Shown here: piece after piece, positions 1 to 8,700 of the stretch | Layout of the letters: each line of letters begins with the position of its first letter | Numbering within the stretch: the stretch's first letter is position 1 | Origin: Paenibacillus profundus | GTDB lineage: Bacteria; Bacillota; Bacilli; Paenibacillales; Paenibacillaceae | Assembly: GCF_021369635.1 (NCBI RefSeq) | Contig: NZ_JAJNBZ010000042.1 | Span: 1 to 45,783 of the forward strand | DNA: 45,783 bases | Reading direction: 5' to 3' | Program-made: the position numbers and the translations under genes | Notes under the pieces: model-generated | Seen by the model: the letters and a program-made list of their open reading frames with translations, nothing else | What the model was told of the DNA's origin: nothing | Databases searched by the model: none

Positions 1-2395
1 GTGCACATAAGCCGTCGCTATGGCAACGGTTCCGTCCGGGTTCACGGTGCCTTCCGCCACGATGAGCGCCCGGTCGTCATAATAGTAGCGGGTGGTCACG
101 CCGTCTTCGGTACGTTCGACCATGAGGCCATCCCCGTTGTAGCGATAGGAGACCATTTTTCCTTTTTCTATCTTCACTTGCGTCAATCGGTTCCGGCTAT
201 CGTACGTATAGCTGGCGCCTTGGATATCCGGCACCTTGTCGTTCGTTAACATGCTCCGGTTATCTCTGACATCATACGTGTACTTTTCATTGAACTGGTT
301 CGATGTCTTAATCCGGTTCAACGGGTCGTACGTGAACTGGAACGAAGGGCCGTTATCCGTCTTGCCCGTTATGTTGCGGTTGTTGTCATAGGTATACGCA
401 TACTGAGCGAATCGAGCCTCGCCTTGCTTCTGTTGAATGCCAGTCAAGTTCAATCCGTCGTACGCAAACGATTCATTCAGGCCTATTGAGGACTGCAATT
501 GGGATACGCGGTTATACGAGCTATCGTATGTGTAAGTAAATTGGCCGAGCTGCCCCCCTGCTCCATCCAGCACTTTGATATCCTTTGGAATAGATAGGAT
601 TGGATTCAGTTGTGTCTGGGCCGTTAAGCGATACGGTCCTGCAGCAATGGATTGTTCCTTTCGTATCCCGCGATCATCATAATCAAATGACATGACGGTC
701 CTATCCGGGTACGTGATGGATGCCAATTCGCCCGACGGATGGTACACGTAGCTTGTCGTCCCCGTCTGATCGGTCATCGCCGTTCGTTTGCCTGCCGCGT
801 CGTATGCATACGAAATGGTTTCACCCGCAGCAACGCTGCTGACCAAGAGATTCCGGTTATTATAGCTAAACTGTTGAACCTGACCTTTCCGATCGATGCT
901 TTTCACCACGTTGCCGTTGCCGTCATAATAGAAACGCTTGCTTTGGTTCATCGGATCGGTTTGCTCCAACAAACGGCCGATGTCATCATACCGTTTCTTG
1001 ACCGTATTCCCGTCCGCGTATTGAATTTGCACCAGATCGCCAGTTAAATTGTAAGAATAACGCGTCGTCTTCCCTTCGGCATCTGTTGCGGCGATAAGGC
1101 GTCCCAACACATCATACTCATACTTCGTTGCGTTATTGTTTCCGTCGTACGCAACCTTGACGTTTCCCGCAAAGTCGTATTCGTAACGGGCCAATACCAC
1201 CGCCTGACCGGATGGCTTGATTTCTTCTTTCTTAATGAGCCTGTTCATGATGTCGTACGTTTCACGAATGGCGTTGTTCGCCCCGTCGATCGTCGTCTTC
1301 GTGTTGGCTGCATCGTCATAGACGATGCGATTCACTCCGTAAAGGAAGTTTTCCTTGATGACCCGATCCCAGGCTTCATACTCATATTCAATCTGAAGCC
1401 GTCCGCCAAAGTTCCCTTTTCGAATGATTCGGCCATTCTCATCATATTCATGTTCGGCAATACCACGCCCGTTGGTTTCGGCGATCAGATTTCCCAAGGG
1501 ATCGAAATGCTTCTCAATTCGCAGCCCATTCGGATCGGTGATGAACATCTTATTTGCTTGATCATCATAAACGATTGTTGTCTTCGTTCCATCCGGATTG
1601 ATTTCGGCCGTAATTCGCCCGAGTTTGTCATACGTATAGGAAGTGCTGTTTCCATTGCCATCTGTATATTTCGACGGAAGCCCCGTCTCGGGAATATAGT
1701 CCATACTGCTTTCGACCACTTCATTGCTGCCGTCAACGTTCTTAACGCCTACGATTTGCCCGCTTAAAAAGAATCGCTTGAAATCAGGGCTGAATTGCTG
1801 ATAAACAACAGTCTCGGAAGTATCTCCCTTGATTCGAATCTTGAGCGGATTGCCGGCATAGTCATACTCATAATTTAGCTGCTGAACAATCTCTCCCTTG
1901 TTATTCTTGGAGATCGCCTGCATTAATCCTCCGCGATCCTCATCATATTCATACTCGGAGCGCAGGTTCATATCCCTATCTATCGGCACGACACTGTTCA
2001 TCAAGCCGAACTTCCTCAGCGACACGATGGCGTACTCGTAACGGCTTGTTGCCCCGAGCGGATTCGTCTCGGATTCAATAAAGCCCCAGTCATTGCGATC
2101 ATACGTCCGTGTTGTAACACGGGTAGCAGATGAAGCCCCTCCTTGATAATTCGTCTCCTCGATGCGGATCGGATTCGGATTTCTTCGAGCTGTATCGTAC
2201 CTGTACTTAAACACCTGACTATTGTTTGCTGGTCTGCAATAGCCTTCCTCGTGTTATATACTACCGAAGGAGAGAGGTAATCCGTATACTGTTTGTCATA
2301 CGTATAGGTTACGGTCTCAAATTTGTCGTACACATCTACAGAAAACGTGAAGTTTTGATCGAAATACTGCCCTACATCCCCATTGTTATATCTCA
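1..2395 (-). pseudogene. Truncated, frameshifted second copy of the RHS/YD-repeat core
   Basis: The minus strand reads as RHS/YD-repeat protein almost line for line with the core of the intact rhs gene (its 7136-9531 part), with motifs such as YDPLNRIKTSNQFNE and YNGDGLMVERTEDG. The frame is open to the left edge, so the gene continues outside the window. Two lesions are visible. The similarity stops abruptly at about 2395, so the equivalent of the first ~516 residues, including the signal peptide, is missing. Near 2221 one ACAA unit is lost relative to the intact copy (CAAACAAACAAC becomes CAAACAAT), shifting the frame after the IADQQT motif. No ribosome binding site or start precedes it, and a terminator lies just upstream. 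I read it as a silent remnant or recombination donor for the intact rhs. Whether a toxin tip follows to the left cannot be seen. Confidence 0.9.
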
Positions 2396-2427
2396 GATTT
2401 GAAAAACCGCAAGAAAACGAAGGTAAC

Positions 2428-2470
2428 AAAAAAAAGGTCAATCATGGTGGTATCTGACCATAATCGACCT
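2428..2470 (-). terminator. Terminator after the SUKH gene
   Basis: Arms at 2435-2447 and 2458-2470 pair at 11 of 13 positions around a 10-nt loop. On the minus strand the hairpin is followed by eight T. It lies 167 bp after the SUKH stop and just before the rhs core remnant, so it would insulate the remnant from cassette transcription. Confidence 0.7.
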
Positions 2471-2474
2471 ATTC

Positions 2475-2498
2475 AATGTAACGGTATATCGTTACATT
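2475..2498. other. 24-bp near-perfect palindrome
   Basis: Perfect 9-bp arms AATGTAACG and CGTTACATT flank GTATAT; 22 of 24 positions are palindromic. It sits in a non-coding 195-bp gap (2442-2636) in which I see no gene. It could be an operator, a recombination site or chance. No T-run follows, so it is not a terminator. Confidence 0.4.
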
Positions 2499-2636
2499 CG
2501 GTTATACTTTTCGAGCATTTATGTACGTACAAATGATATGACGAAAACTGTATACGGGTATTAAGGTATTACATGGGTTATATGTGTTATTAGTTAATAT
2601 GATGGTTTCATTCCGTACTGGGTCCCCCCACGAATA

Positions 2637-3062
2637 CTAATTCATTAGTTGGATAAAATCCAGAAAATTTTGCGCAATTATCAAACTAGAAATTGAACCA
2701 TCATTTTTCTTTTCAACAAATACGATTCTAGGAGGAACGTTATCGTTATAATCAAAACAAAACATATTACCTTCTTCATCAATTGCAAAAGGGAAATAAT
2801 TTGGGGGCAAGTTATCTTTCTCTGAGTTATATTTGTCTAAGATATCAAGTTCATCAAATGCCAAAAAAGTCAATAAATAACCAAATATAATTTTCTTGTT
2901 ATTTACAATAATTGTTTTTGATGATGGTTCTCCACCGTGATATTCTTTGGCTATGTGAAGAAAGTCATCAGGAAAAACAATTCCAATATTCTTCTCAACT
3001 GCTTTAATCATATTTATGTCAGCAGGGCAATAGTCAGATTTCCATTCAATGTTTTTATTCAT
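2637..3062 (-). CDS. SUKH (SMI1/KNR4) family immunity protein
   Basis: 141 aa, AT-rich. The pattern of an N-terminal helix (AVEKNIGIVFPDDFLHIAKEYHGG), a central LLTFLAFDELDIL segment, then NYFPFAIDEEGNMFCFDYND and PPRIVFVEKK is typical of SUKH-fold proteins. These are known as immunity proteins of polymorphic toxins and bind the cognate toxin tip in the cytoplasm. It starts 63 bp after the stop of the colicin E5-like toxin fragment on the same strand, the usual toxin-then-immunity order, so I infer it neutralises that RNase. The GGTAGGTGT upstream resembles the ribosome binding site of the other immunity gene at 5784. The reading frame is intact, so immunity could be kept even though the adjacent toxin gene is broken. 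Confidence 0.85.
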   Translation of the reverse strand: MNKNIEWKSDYCPADINMIKAVEKNIGIVFPDDFLHIAKEYHGGEPSSKTIIVNNKKIIFGYLLTFLAFDELDILDKYNSEKDNLPPNYFPFAIDEEGNMFCFDYNDNVPPRIVFVEKKNDGSISSLIIAQNFLDFIQLMN

Positions 3063-3125
3063 GGCTACACCTACCTAATAACTTAGTAAGCGGATGATAA
3101 TTCAAAACTACCATCCGCTATTATA

Positions 3126-4018
3126 CTACTTAATCCATTTTATCGCATCTGGTGACCAGTAAGTACTCCAATTAGGGTCACCGACTTGACTTACTTGAAT
3201 AATCTCACCAGTAGCATTACTTCTCACAACATAGCCTCCATCTTTGTGATAATAAGCAGTGACAGGAGCATTATTTTTCCCTTTTCTTTGATCTGTCCAG
3301 TTCACTGTTCCGGCTGGTTTATTTATTGCTTCACCAATCCTCTTATCGTTCCATCCACGCTCGGTTATTTGGTCAGCAATGCTCTTTCCTCCTTTTTTAA
3401 CTGATTCTTGACTGTAATGAAAAGATTGACCTTTATAGCTAGCAATATTACCCGTACCCTTATTAGACTCCAACCCTTTTTTCAAACTCGATCTATAGAA
3501 CTGATCTACATTCTTCGGTAATGATATTTCTATTTTGACTCCTACAGGTCCGCGGCTCACATTGGCCGGGCGATTGTAGGTCCCCCCGCCACCAGTTGGC
3601 GGATATGAGCGTGCCACTGTGCCTAATCCACCCAGGCTGCGTGCCCCTGACCCGCAGTTATGCGTCCAAATACTCAAATCCGTTACGAAGTAGTTATGAT
3701 ATCCATTGACTTTAAAGTTGTAGACCGTTCGTTTCTCTTTTTCGATCTCGATGCTCTCTATCGGGTACTCTTTGCCTTCATTATCGACCAGCCGATCTCC
3801 GACTTTCAAGTCCTTTGCTTCCACCCAGCCTATTCTTGGAACCCAGAACGGATGCTCTTCGGTCGTGATCATCGTCGTGCCAGCTACGGTGACATGGTAG
3901 GTCTCTTCGGCTACCCGCTGGAAGGTTTCCTCGACTTCCTTGTACGCCAGTTCTCCCGTTTCTTCATTCTTCGCAGTACTTTATCCCCTATTTCAATCGT
4001 TTCAATCGCTTTATAACC
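3126..4018 (-). pseudogene. Orphan tip: broken Hint domain plus colicin E5-like RNase
   Basis: From about 4018 the minus strand encodes GYKAIETIEIGDKVL, the second strand of an intein-like Hint domain. The frame shifts near 3972 (one base short), then continues KNEETGELAYKEVEETFQR to TTEEHPFW and ends at WTHNC. A Gly-rich linker and a tip follow. The tip (ITERGWNDKRIGEAINKP, then DQRKGKNN and TGEIIQVSQVGDPNW) matches the colicin E5 ribonuclease family, whose founding member cuts tRNA anticodons for Tyr, His, Asn and Asp. The Hint start with the catalytic first Cys is missing; the fragment begins directly after a terminator. The longest intact frame (from 3872) has no good ribosome binding site. 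I infer a displaced, silent toxin cassette. Family assignment of the tip is from motif memory and fairly firm. Confidence 0.82.
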
Positions 4019-4020
4019 CC

Positions 4021-4060
4021 CAGATAAAAAGAAACCTTGAAAGGCAATAGCCTATCAAGG
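4021..4060 (-). terminator. Terminator of the small toxin cassette
   Basis: CCTTGAAAGGC (4035-4045) pairs with GCCTATCAAGG (4050-4060), 10 of 11, with a 4-nt loop. On the minus strand it is followed by TTTCTTTTT. It ends the 5119-4072 cassette and marks the junction where the Hint fragment begins. Confidence 0.75.
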
Positions 4061-4071
4061 TATTTATTACA

Positions 4072-4293
4072 TTAAATCTCTATTTCATCCCATAATTCAA
4101 AAATTGGCTTACCATTAATTTTAGCGTTCTTGAATAATTCATCTGTCGAACAAAAAGATTGTGAAAAGCAATCTTTCTCTCTAGTTAAATAATAACCTTT
4201 AAGATTTTAACTAATCCAATAGCCTTCATTACGCAAGTAAAATTGAAATTCCTCACCCATTTTTACTCGCTCAATTAATTCCTCGTACGTGAT
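4072..4293 (-). pseudogene. Immunity-like gene interrupted by an in-frame stop
   Basis: One minus-strand frame reads ITYEELIERVKMGEEFQFYL, then RNEGYWIS, a TAA at 4207-4209, and continues in the same frame for 44 codons: NLKGYYLTREKDCFSQ, then STDELFKNAKINGKPIFELW and DEIEI, stop at 4072. The whole looks like one ~73-aa acidic protein of a kind that I recall next to small RHS-type toxins; the stop probably replaced CAA (Gln). There is an AAGGAGG at about 4302-4308, but the codon where a start is expected (before ITYEEL) is CTT, so the start may also be lost; in-frame ATGs at 4335 and 4338 lie upstream of that site. It overlaps the end of the toxin-like gene in another frame. I infer a decayed immunity gene of the preceding toxin. 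Confidence 0.65.
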
Positions 4294-4309
4294 AAGTAGT
4301 CCTCCTTCC

Positions 4310-4609
4310 CTAAGGAATCCTTTTAAAAGATCCATCATTATTCCATTGAAAGATATGTTCATGTGGCCATTCTGGATGTTGTTTAGAATTACCGTGATTC
4401 GTATAATCGGCATCTCTGACCGCTTTTTCGTCGGGTCCATAGTATCGTCTAGTTTTTATTTCACTAGTCTTTTTATCAATAATATCAACTGCCTGCATCG
4501 TATAGGCTCCCTTCTCCGTAATCAGTTCAATTCGTTTGCCCGTTCCCTTATGCTGCTGCAACAGATCGCGCATCACGCCTTGATATTTTTGAGATATCCC
4601 GTTATTCAT
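4310..4609 (-). CDS. Small toxin-like protein with HPxxPHxH motif
   Basis: 99 aa. The C-terminal half reads TRRYYGPDEKAVRDADYTNH, then GNSKQHPEWPHEHIFQWNND. YYGPDGKA-x-DxDYTNHGN-x-HPxxPHxH patterns occur, to my knowledge, at the C-termini of RHS-type toxins in Firmicutes; the His cluster suggests a nuclease-type metal or catalytic site, but I cannot name the Pfam family. The start ATG directly follows the TGA of the coiled-coil gene (TGAATG) with GGAGGG 9 nt ahead, so the two are translationally coupled. There is no signal peptide. The likely partner immunity gene after it carries a stop codon, so either this protein is not toxic in its present form or another immunity protein covers it. Confidence 0.65.
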   Translation of the reverse strand: MNNGISQKYQGVMRDLLQQHKGTGKRIELITEKGAYTMQAVDIIDKKTSEIKTRRYYGPDEKAVRDADYTNHGNSKQHPEWPHEHIFQWNNDGSFKRIP

Positions 4610-5119
4610 TCACTTAGCCCTCCAGTTCTGCAAGTTGAGCCACTTTTTCAGCCAATACTCGCCTTGTTTGTGCCAGACGCTCCTCTGCATCCTGAACCAT
4701 TTTTTTGCCGCTGCTGCCTTTGCATCTTCAAGTTCCTGCTGCTGCCGTACTAGAACTCTCTGGTTATACTGCACAAGCTGTCTGCAATCGGACGCTTCTT
4801 GCTCTAGTCTGTCTATGAGTTGTAATGCTTGCTGGCGTGGCAGTCCATCCTTTTGCTCTGCTACCGCATTCAAATGCTCCGCACGGTTCAACAACTGCTG
4901 AATCTCTTCGCTAACCTGAAAATCTGTACGCCCTGATTCCTGTAACATTTTCGCCTGTTCGCGTAATTCCCTAGCTTTCTGACAATGACCACGAATTTCA
5001 TACATAAGCTGCTCGTATATTGCGCAGGCTTGAGCAATAGACCGTACTTCCTTTTCTTCTCCCAGTGCTGGTTGCTGGTTCTTCAATTCTTCTGTTACTA
5101 CCTTTTCACGTTTTGCCAT
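4610..5119 (-). CDS. Coiled-coil protein coupled to the toxin-like gene
   Basis: 169 aa, almost entirely charged and helical, with long Glu/Gln/Arg/Leu heptads (for example KARELREQAKMLQESGR and EEIQQLLNRAEHLNAVAEQK). It has no signal peptide and no membrane segment; the C-terminus is Trp- and Lys-rich (WHKQGEYWLKKWLNLQNW). The start is well supported by AAAGGAGG. Its stop abuts the start of the small toxin-like gene. I do not recognise the family. By position it could be an N-terminal carrier or trafficking module split from the toxin, a chaperone for it, or a remnant of a larger coiled-coil toxin. The function is unknown. Confidence 0.7.
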   Translation of the reverse strand: MAKREKVVTEELKNQQPALGEEKEVRSIAQACAIYEQLMYEIRGHCQKARELREQAKMLQESGRTDFQVSEEIQQLLNRAEHLNAVAEQKDGLPRQQALQLIDRLEQEASDCRQLVQYNQRVLVRQQQELEDAKAAAAKKWFRMQRSVWHKQGEYWLKKWLNLQNWRAK

Positions 5120-5153
5120 TTAATTTCGTCCTCCTTTGATTTTGAGCATACAA

Positions 5154-5196
5154 AAAAGCTCATTCCTACTCGTGGTTCAAGTTGGAAAGAGCTTTT
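5154..5196 (-). terminator. Terminator or leader attenuator hairpin
   Basis: Arms 5154-5166 and 5184-5196 pair at 12 of 13 positions, and T6 follows on the minus strand. It may simply end the rhs-immunity transcript (stop at 5410). However, a good promoter lies between that stop and the hairpin, so transcripts of the coiled-coil/toxin cassette would also have to pass it, as in an attenuator. Confidence 0.65.
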
Positions 5197-5245
5197 GAAA
5201 GTTTATCAAGTGTTTGAATTAGTTAGTGTTTGGTTTGTTGGTTGT

Positions 5246-5274
5246 ATTGTACGATCTTGCTGTCCAGAAGTAAA
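5246..5274 (-). promoter_or_regulatory. Candidate sigma-A promoter for the coiled-coil/toxin cassette
   Basis: On the minus strand TTTACT (5269-5274) is followed, after 17 nt, by TACAAT (5246-5251), upstream of the gene starting at 5119. The rest of the 5120-5409 gap is AT-rich and holds no convincing gene. Confidence 0.45.
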
Positions 5275-5409
5275 CTGTCTATATTTTTGTACTCTCTTGA
5301 CTTCTAGATTTTTACACAACCTTTTAATTTCATTGGGGTATCGTTATTGTTGTACCTACTATCATAAATAGTACCCAAGTGAGTATCTAAAGTTACTAGG
5401 AATGATTTG

Positions 5410-5784
5410 TTATTCTGTTAGGATACTATATGATATTTCCTTCGCTGCAATTAAACATCCAAAATTACTTGGATAATCTTCAGGCGTAAATTTAAAAATA
5501 TAATGTAAATACTCAACTTGAAACTTCTCACTAATCTCTCTTTCAGCCTCACCTTCAAGCACTGTTAAGATTGTATCTTTTGTGTCCGTCTTCCACATCA
5601 TTGGAAGAGATACGAAAAATACATCCTTAAATTTTATTTCAACATCTGGATAGCTAAGGCTTAAACCGCCATATAATGAAATCTCTCCATCTTGATATTG
5701 CTTTATTTCAAAATCAAACCACAGGCCTCTTTTTATATAATCATTAATTTCTCGGACAACTTGTCTTACATCTGCTAGATCCAT
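5410..5784 (-). CDS. Probable immunity protein of the RHS toxin tip
   Basis: 124 aa, acidic, cytoplasmic (no signal peptide). It begins 10 bp after the rhs stop, on the same strand, with AGTAGGTG as ribosome binding site, which is the standard position for the immunity gene of an RHS or WapA-type toxin. Visible pattern: an N-terminal helix VVREINDYIKRGLWFDFEIK, a beta-rich middle (YPDVEIKFKDVFFVSLPMMW), a helical TEGEAEREISEKF-like segment and the ending YSILTE. I do not recognise a family with certainty. The role is inferred from position, size and acidity. Confidence 0.75.
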   Translation of the reverse strand: MDLADVRQVVREINDYIKRGLWFDFEIKQYQDGEISLYGGLSLSYPDVEIKFKDVFFVSLPMMWKTDTKDTILTVLEGEAEREISEKFQVEYLHYIFKFTPEDYPSNFGCLIAAKEISYSILTE

Positions 5785-5794
5785 CTTTATACAC

Positions 5795-8700
5795 CTACTT
5801 TAATTGTATATGAGTAGCCTTTGCCGCAGCATCATTACCAGCCTTCAAAAGGCTTGTATGATACCATTTTCCATCACTACCAAGGTACTCCCATCCGTAA
5901 CCTTGATTAGTACCTGGAACCGTTCCCTGTTGCCTTCTGGCTACCCTATAAATACTCCCTGTCTTATCATAAAGAGGGTCCGCAGGATGTGCCCGTACTT
6001 CAAAATCATAACCCGCTTCAGACCACTTTTCTTTAAAACTATTTGGAGCTTTATTTAAGTTTTGTCTTTTTAATGCTGCGTTAAGGTAATCATTCGGGTT
6101 ATTTGAATTAATTAGTTTCGATACATTACCCATGCCCTTATTAGACTTCAAGCCTTTATCCAAAACTGATTTATAGAATTGTTCTGCATTTTTCGGTATT
6201 TCTATCTTAGCTCCGGCAGGTCCGCGGCTCACATTCGCCGGGCGCGAGTAACCCCCTCCGCCTCCGACTCTTGGGGCACTAATGGAAGAGGACATTCTCC
6301 CTCCAGACAGCGCGCCGTCACGACCGCCGCAATTGTGCGTCCATATCTTCAAGTCCGTTACGAAATAATTGTGTATGCCTTGGACTCTGAAATTATATAC
6401 CGTGATTCGCTCTTTCTTGACGTCAATGTCTTCAATGGGAACTTCTTGGTCATCGAGATCGACCAGTTTGTCCCCCTTCTTCAGATCACGTGCTTCGACC
6501 CAACCTTGGCCAGCTATCCAGAATGGATGCTCCGCCGTTGTTATGATGGTGGTTCCGTTTACTTTTACATGATAGGTTTCATCCGTTTCCCTTTGGAACA
6601 ATTCCTCTACAGGGTTGTAACCCAGTTCCCCGGTTTCCTCATTTCTCGTTTGGACTTTATCTCCCACTTGAATTTCTTCAATCGGTTTTAGTCCTTGTTC
6701 CGTTTTCACTTTCGTTCCGGCTGAAAAACAGAGTAAGGAGCCCGCGCATAACTCCCAAGCGCTGTTCCCGGTCGGATCGATCTTCGTCAGCGGATTATTC
6801 TCTACATACGTATACGGGTTCAGACTGAGCGGATTCGTCAGTTCCCCTTCAAACGGATCCTCCGTTATAAACCGCCCGATACTCGGATCATACCATCTGG
6901 CCCGCAGGTATTGCAGGTTCGTCGTCTTGTCCCAATACTCGCCCGAGTAGCGGAATATATTCGGTGCCTGCTCTTCTTCCGTCAGCGGATTGCCCCAGAT
7001 ATCATACGTGTAGCGATTGAGCAAATTCCCCTGAGCGTCGCGGATTTCCGTGACGTCCCCGTGGCCGTTCGTGAAGTAATATTGCAGCCCGCTCTGTCCC
7101 GGCACTTGGCGAGCCAGCAGCTTGCCACTCGCGTCGTGCACGTAAGCCGCTGTGATGCCCACCGTTCCGTCCGGGTTCACGGTGCCTTCCGCCACGATGA
7201 GCGCCCGGTCGTCATAATAGTAGCGGGTGGTCACGCCGTCTTCGCTGCGCTCGACCATGAGGCCATCTCCGTTGTAGCGATAGGAGACTGTTATTCCTTT
7301 TTCTGTCGTGACTTGCGTCAAGCGGTTCCGGCTGTCATAGGTATAACTTGCGCCTTGGATATCCGGCACCTTATCGCTCTTTAACGTGCTCCGGTTATCT
7401 CTGACATCATACGTGTACCTTTCATTGAACTGGTTCGACGTCTTAATCCGGTTCAGCGGGTCGTACGTGAACTGGAACGAAGGGCCGTTATCCGTCTTGC
7501 CCGTTATGTTGCGGTTGTTGTCATAGGTATACGCATACTGAGCGAATGGGGCCTCGCCTTGCTTCTGCTGAATGCCAGTCAAGTTCAATCCGTCGTACGC
7601 AAACGATTCATTCAGGCCTATCGAGGACTGCAATTGGGATACGCGGTTATATGAGCCATCATACGTGTAAGTAAATTGGCCGAGCTGTCCCCCTGCTCCA
7701 TCTATCACATCCACTTGCCTTGGAATGGGCAGGATGAGGTTCAATTGCGATTGAGTCCTTAACTGATATGGACCTGCAGCAATGGATTGTTCCTTTCGTA
7801 TCCCGCGTGCATCATAATCAAATGACAGGACCGTCCTATCCGGGTACGTGATAGTTGCCAATTCGCCCGACGGATGGTACACGTAGCTCGTCGTCCCCGT
7901 CTGATCGGTCATCGCCGTTCGTTTGCCTGCCGCATCATACGTATACGAAATGGTTTCACCCGCAGCAATGCTGCTGACCAAGAGATTCCGGTTATTATAG
8001 CCGAATTGTTGAGCTTGACCTTTCCGATCAATGCTTTTTACCACGTTGCCGTAGCCGTCATAATAGAAACGCTTGCTTTGCCTCATCGGGTCGGTTTGCT
8101 CCAGCAAACGGCCGATGTCATCATATCGTTTCCTGTTCGTATTGCCATCCGCGTATCGGACTTGCACCAAATCGCCATTCAAGCTGTAAGAATAACGCGT
8201 CGTTTTCCCTCCGGCATCCGTTACGGCGATCACGTGTCCCAATACATCGTGCTCATATTTCGTTGCGTTGTTGTTCCCGTCATACGCAACCTTGACGTTC
8301 CCCGCATAATCGTATTCGTAACGGGCCAATACCACCGCCTGACCGGATGGCTTGATTTCTTCTTTCTTTATGAGCCTGTTCATGATGTCGTACGTTTCAC
8401 GAATGGCGTTGTTGGCCCCGTCGATCGTCGTCTTCGTGTTGGCTGCATCGTCATAGACGATACGATTCACTCCGTAAAGGAAGTTTTCCTTGATGACGCG
8501 ATCCCAGGCGTCATACTCATATTCAATCTGAAGCTGTCCGCCAAACTTCCCTTTTCGAATGAGCCGGCCGTTCTCATCATACGCATGTTCGGCAATACCA
8601 CGCCCGTTGGTTTCGGCGATAAGATTGCCGAGCGGATCGAAATGCTTCTCGATTCGCAGCCCATTCGGATCGGTGATGAACATCTTATTTGCTTGATCAT

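Noticed and set aside
4207..4440. 77-aa ORF starting MDPTKK
   Set aside because: Its first half is the toxin gene read in another frame; only the part from ITYEEL on is protein-like, and it belongs to the interrupted immunity gene.
1..5400. Transposase or IS element driving the RHS rearrangement
   Set aside because: No transposase frame, terminal inverted repeats or target duplications were found; homologous recombination explains the layout.
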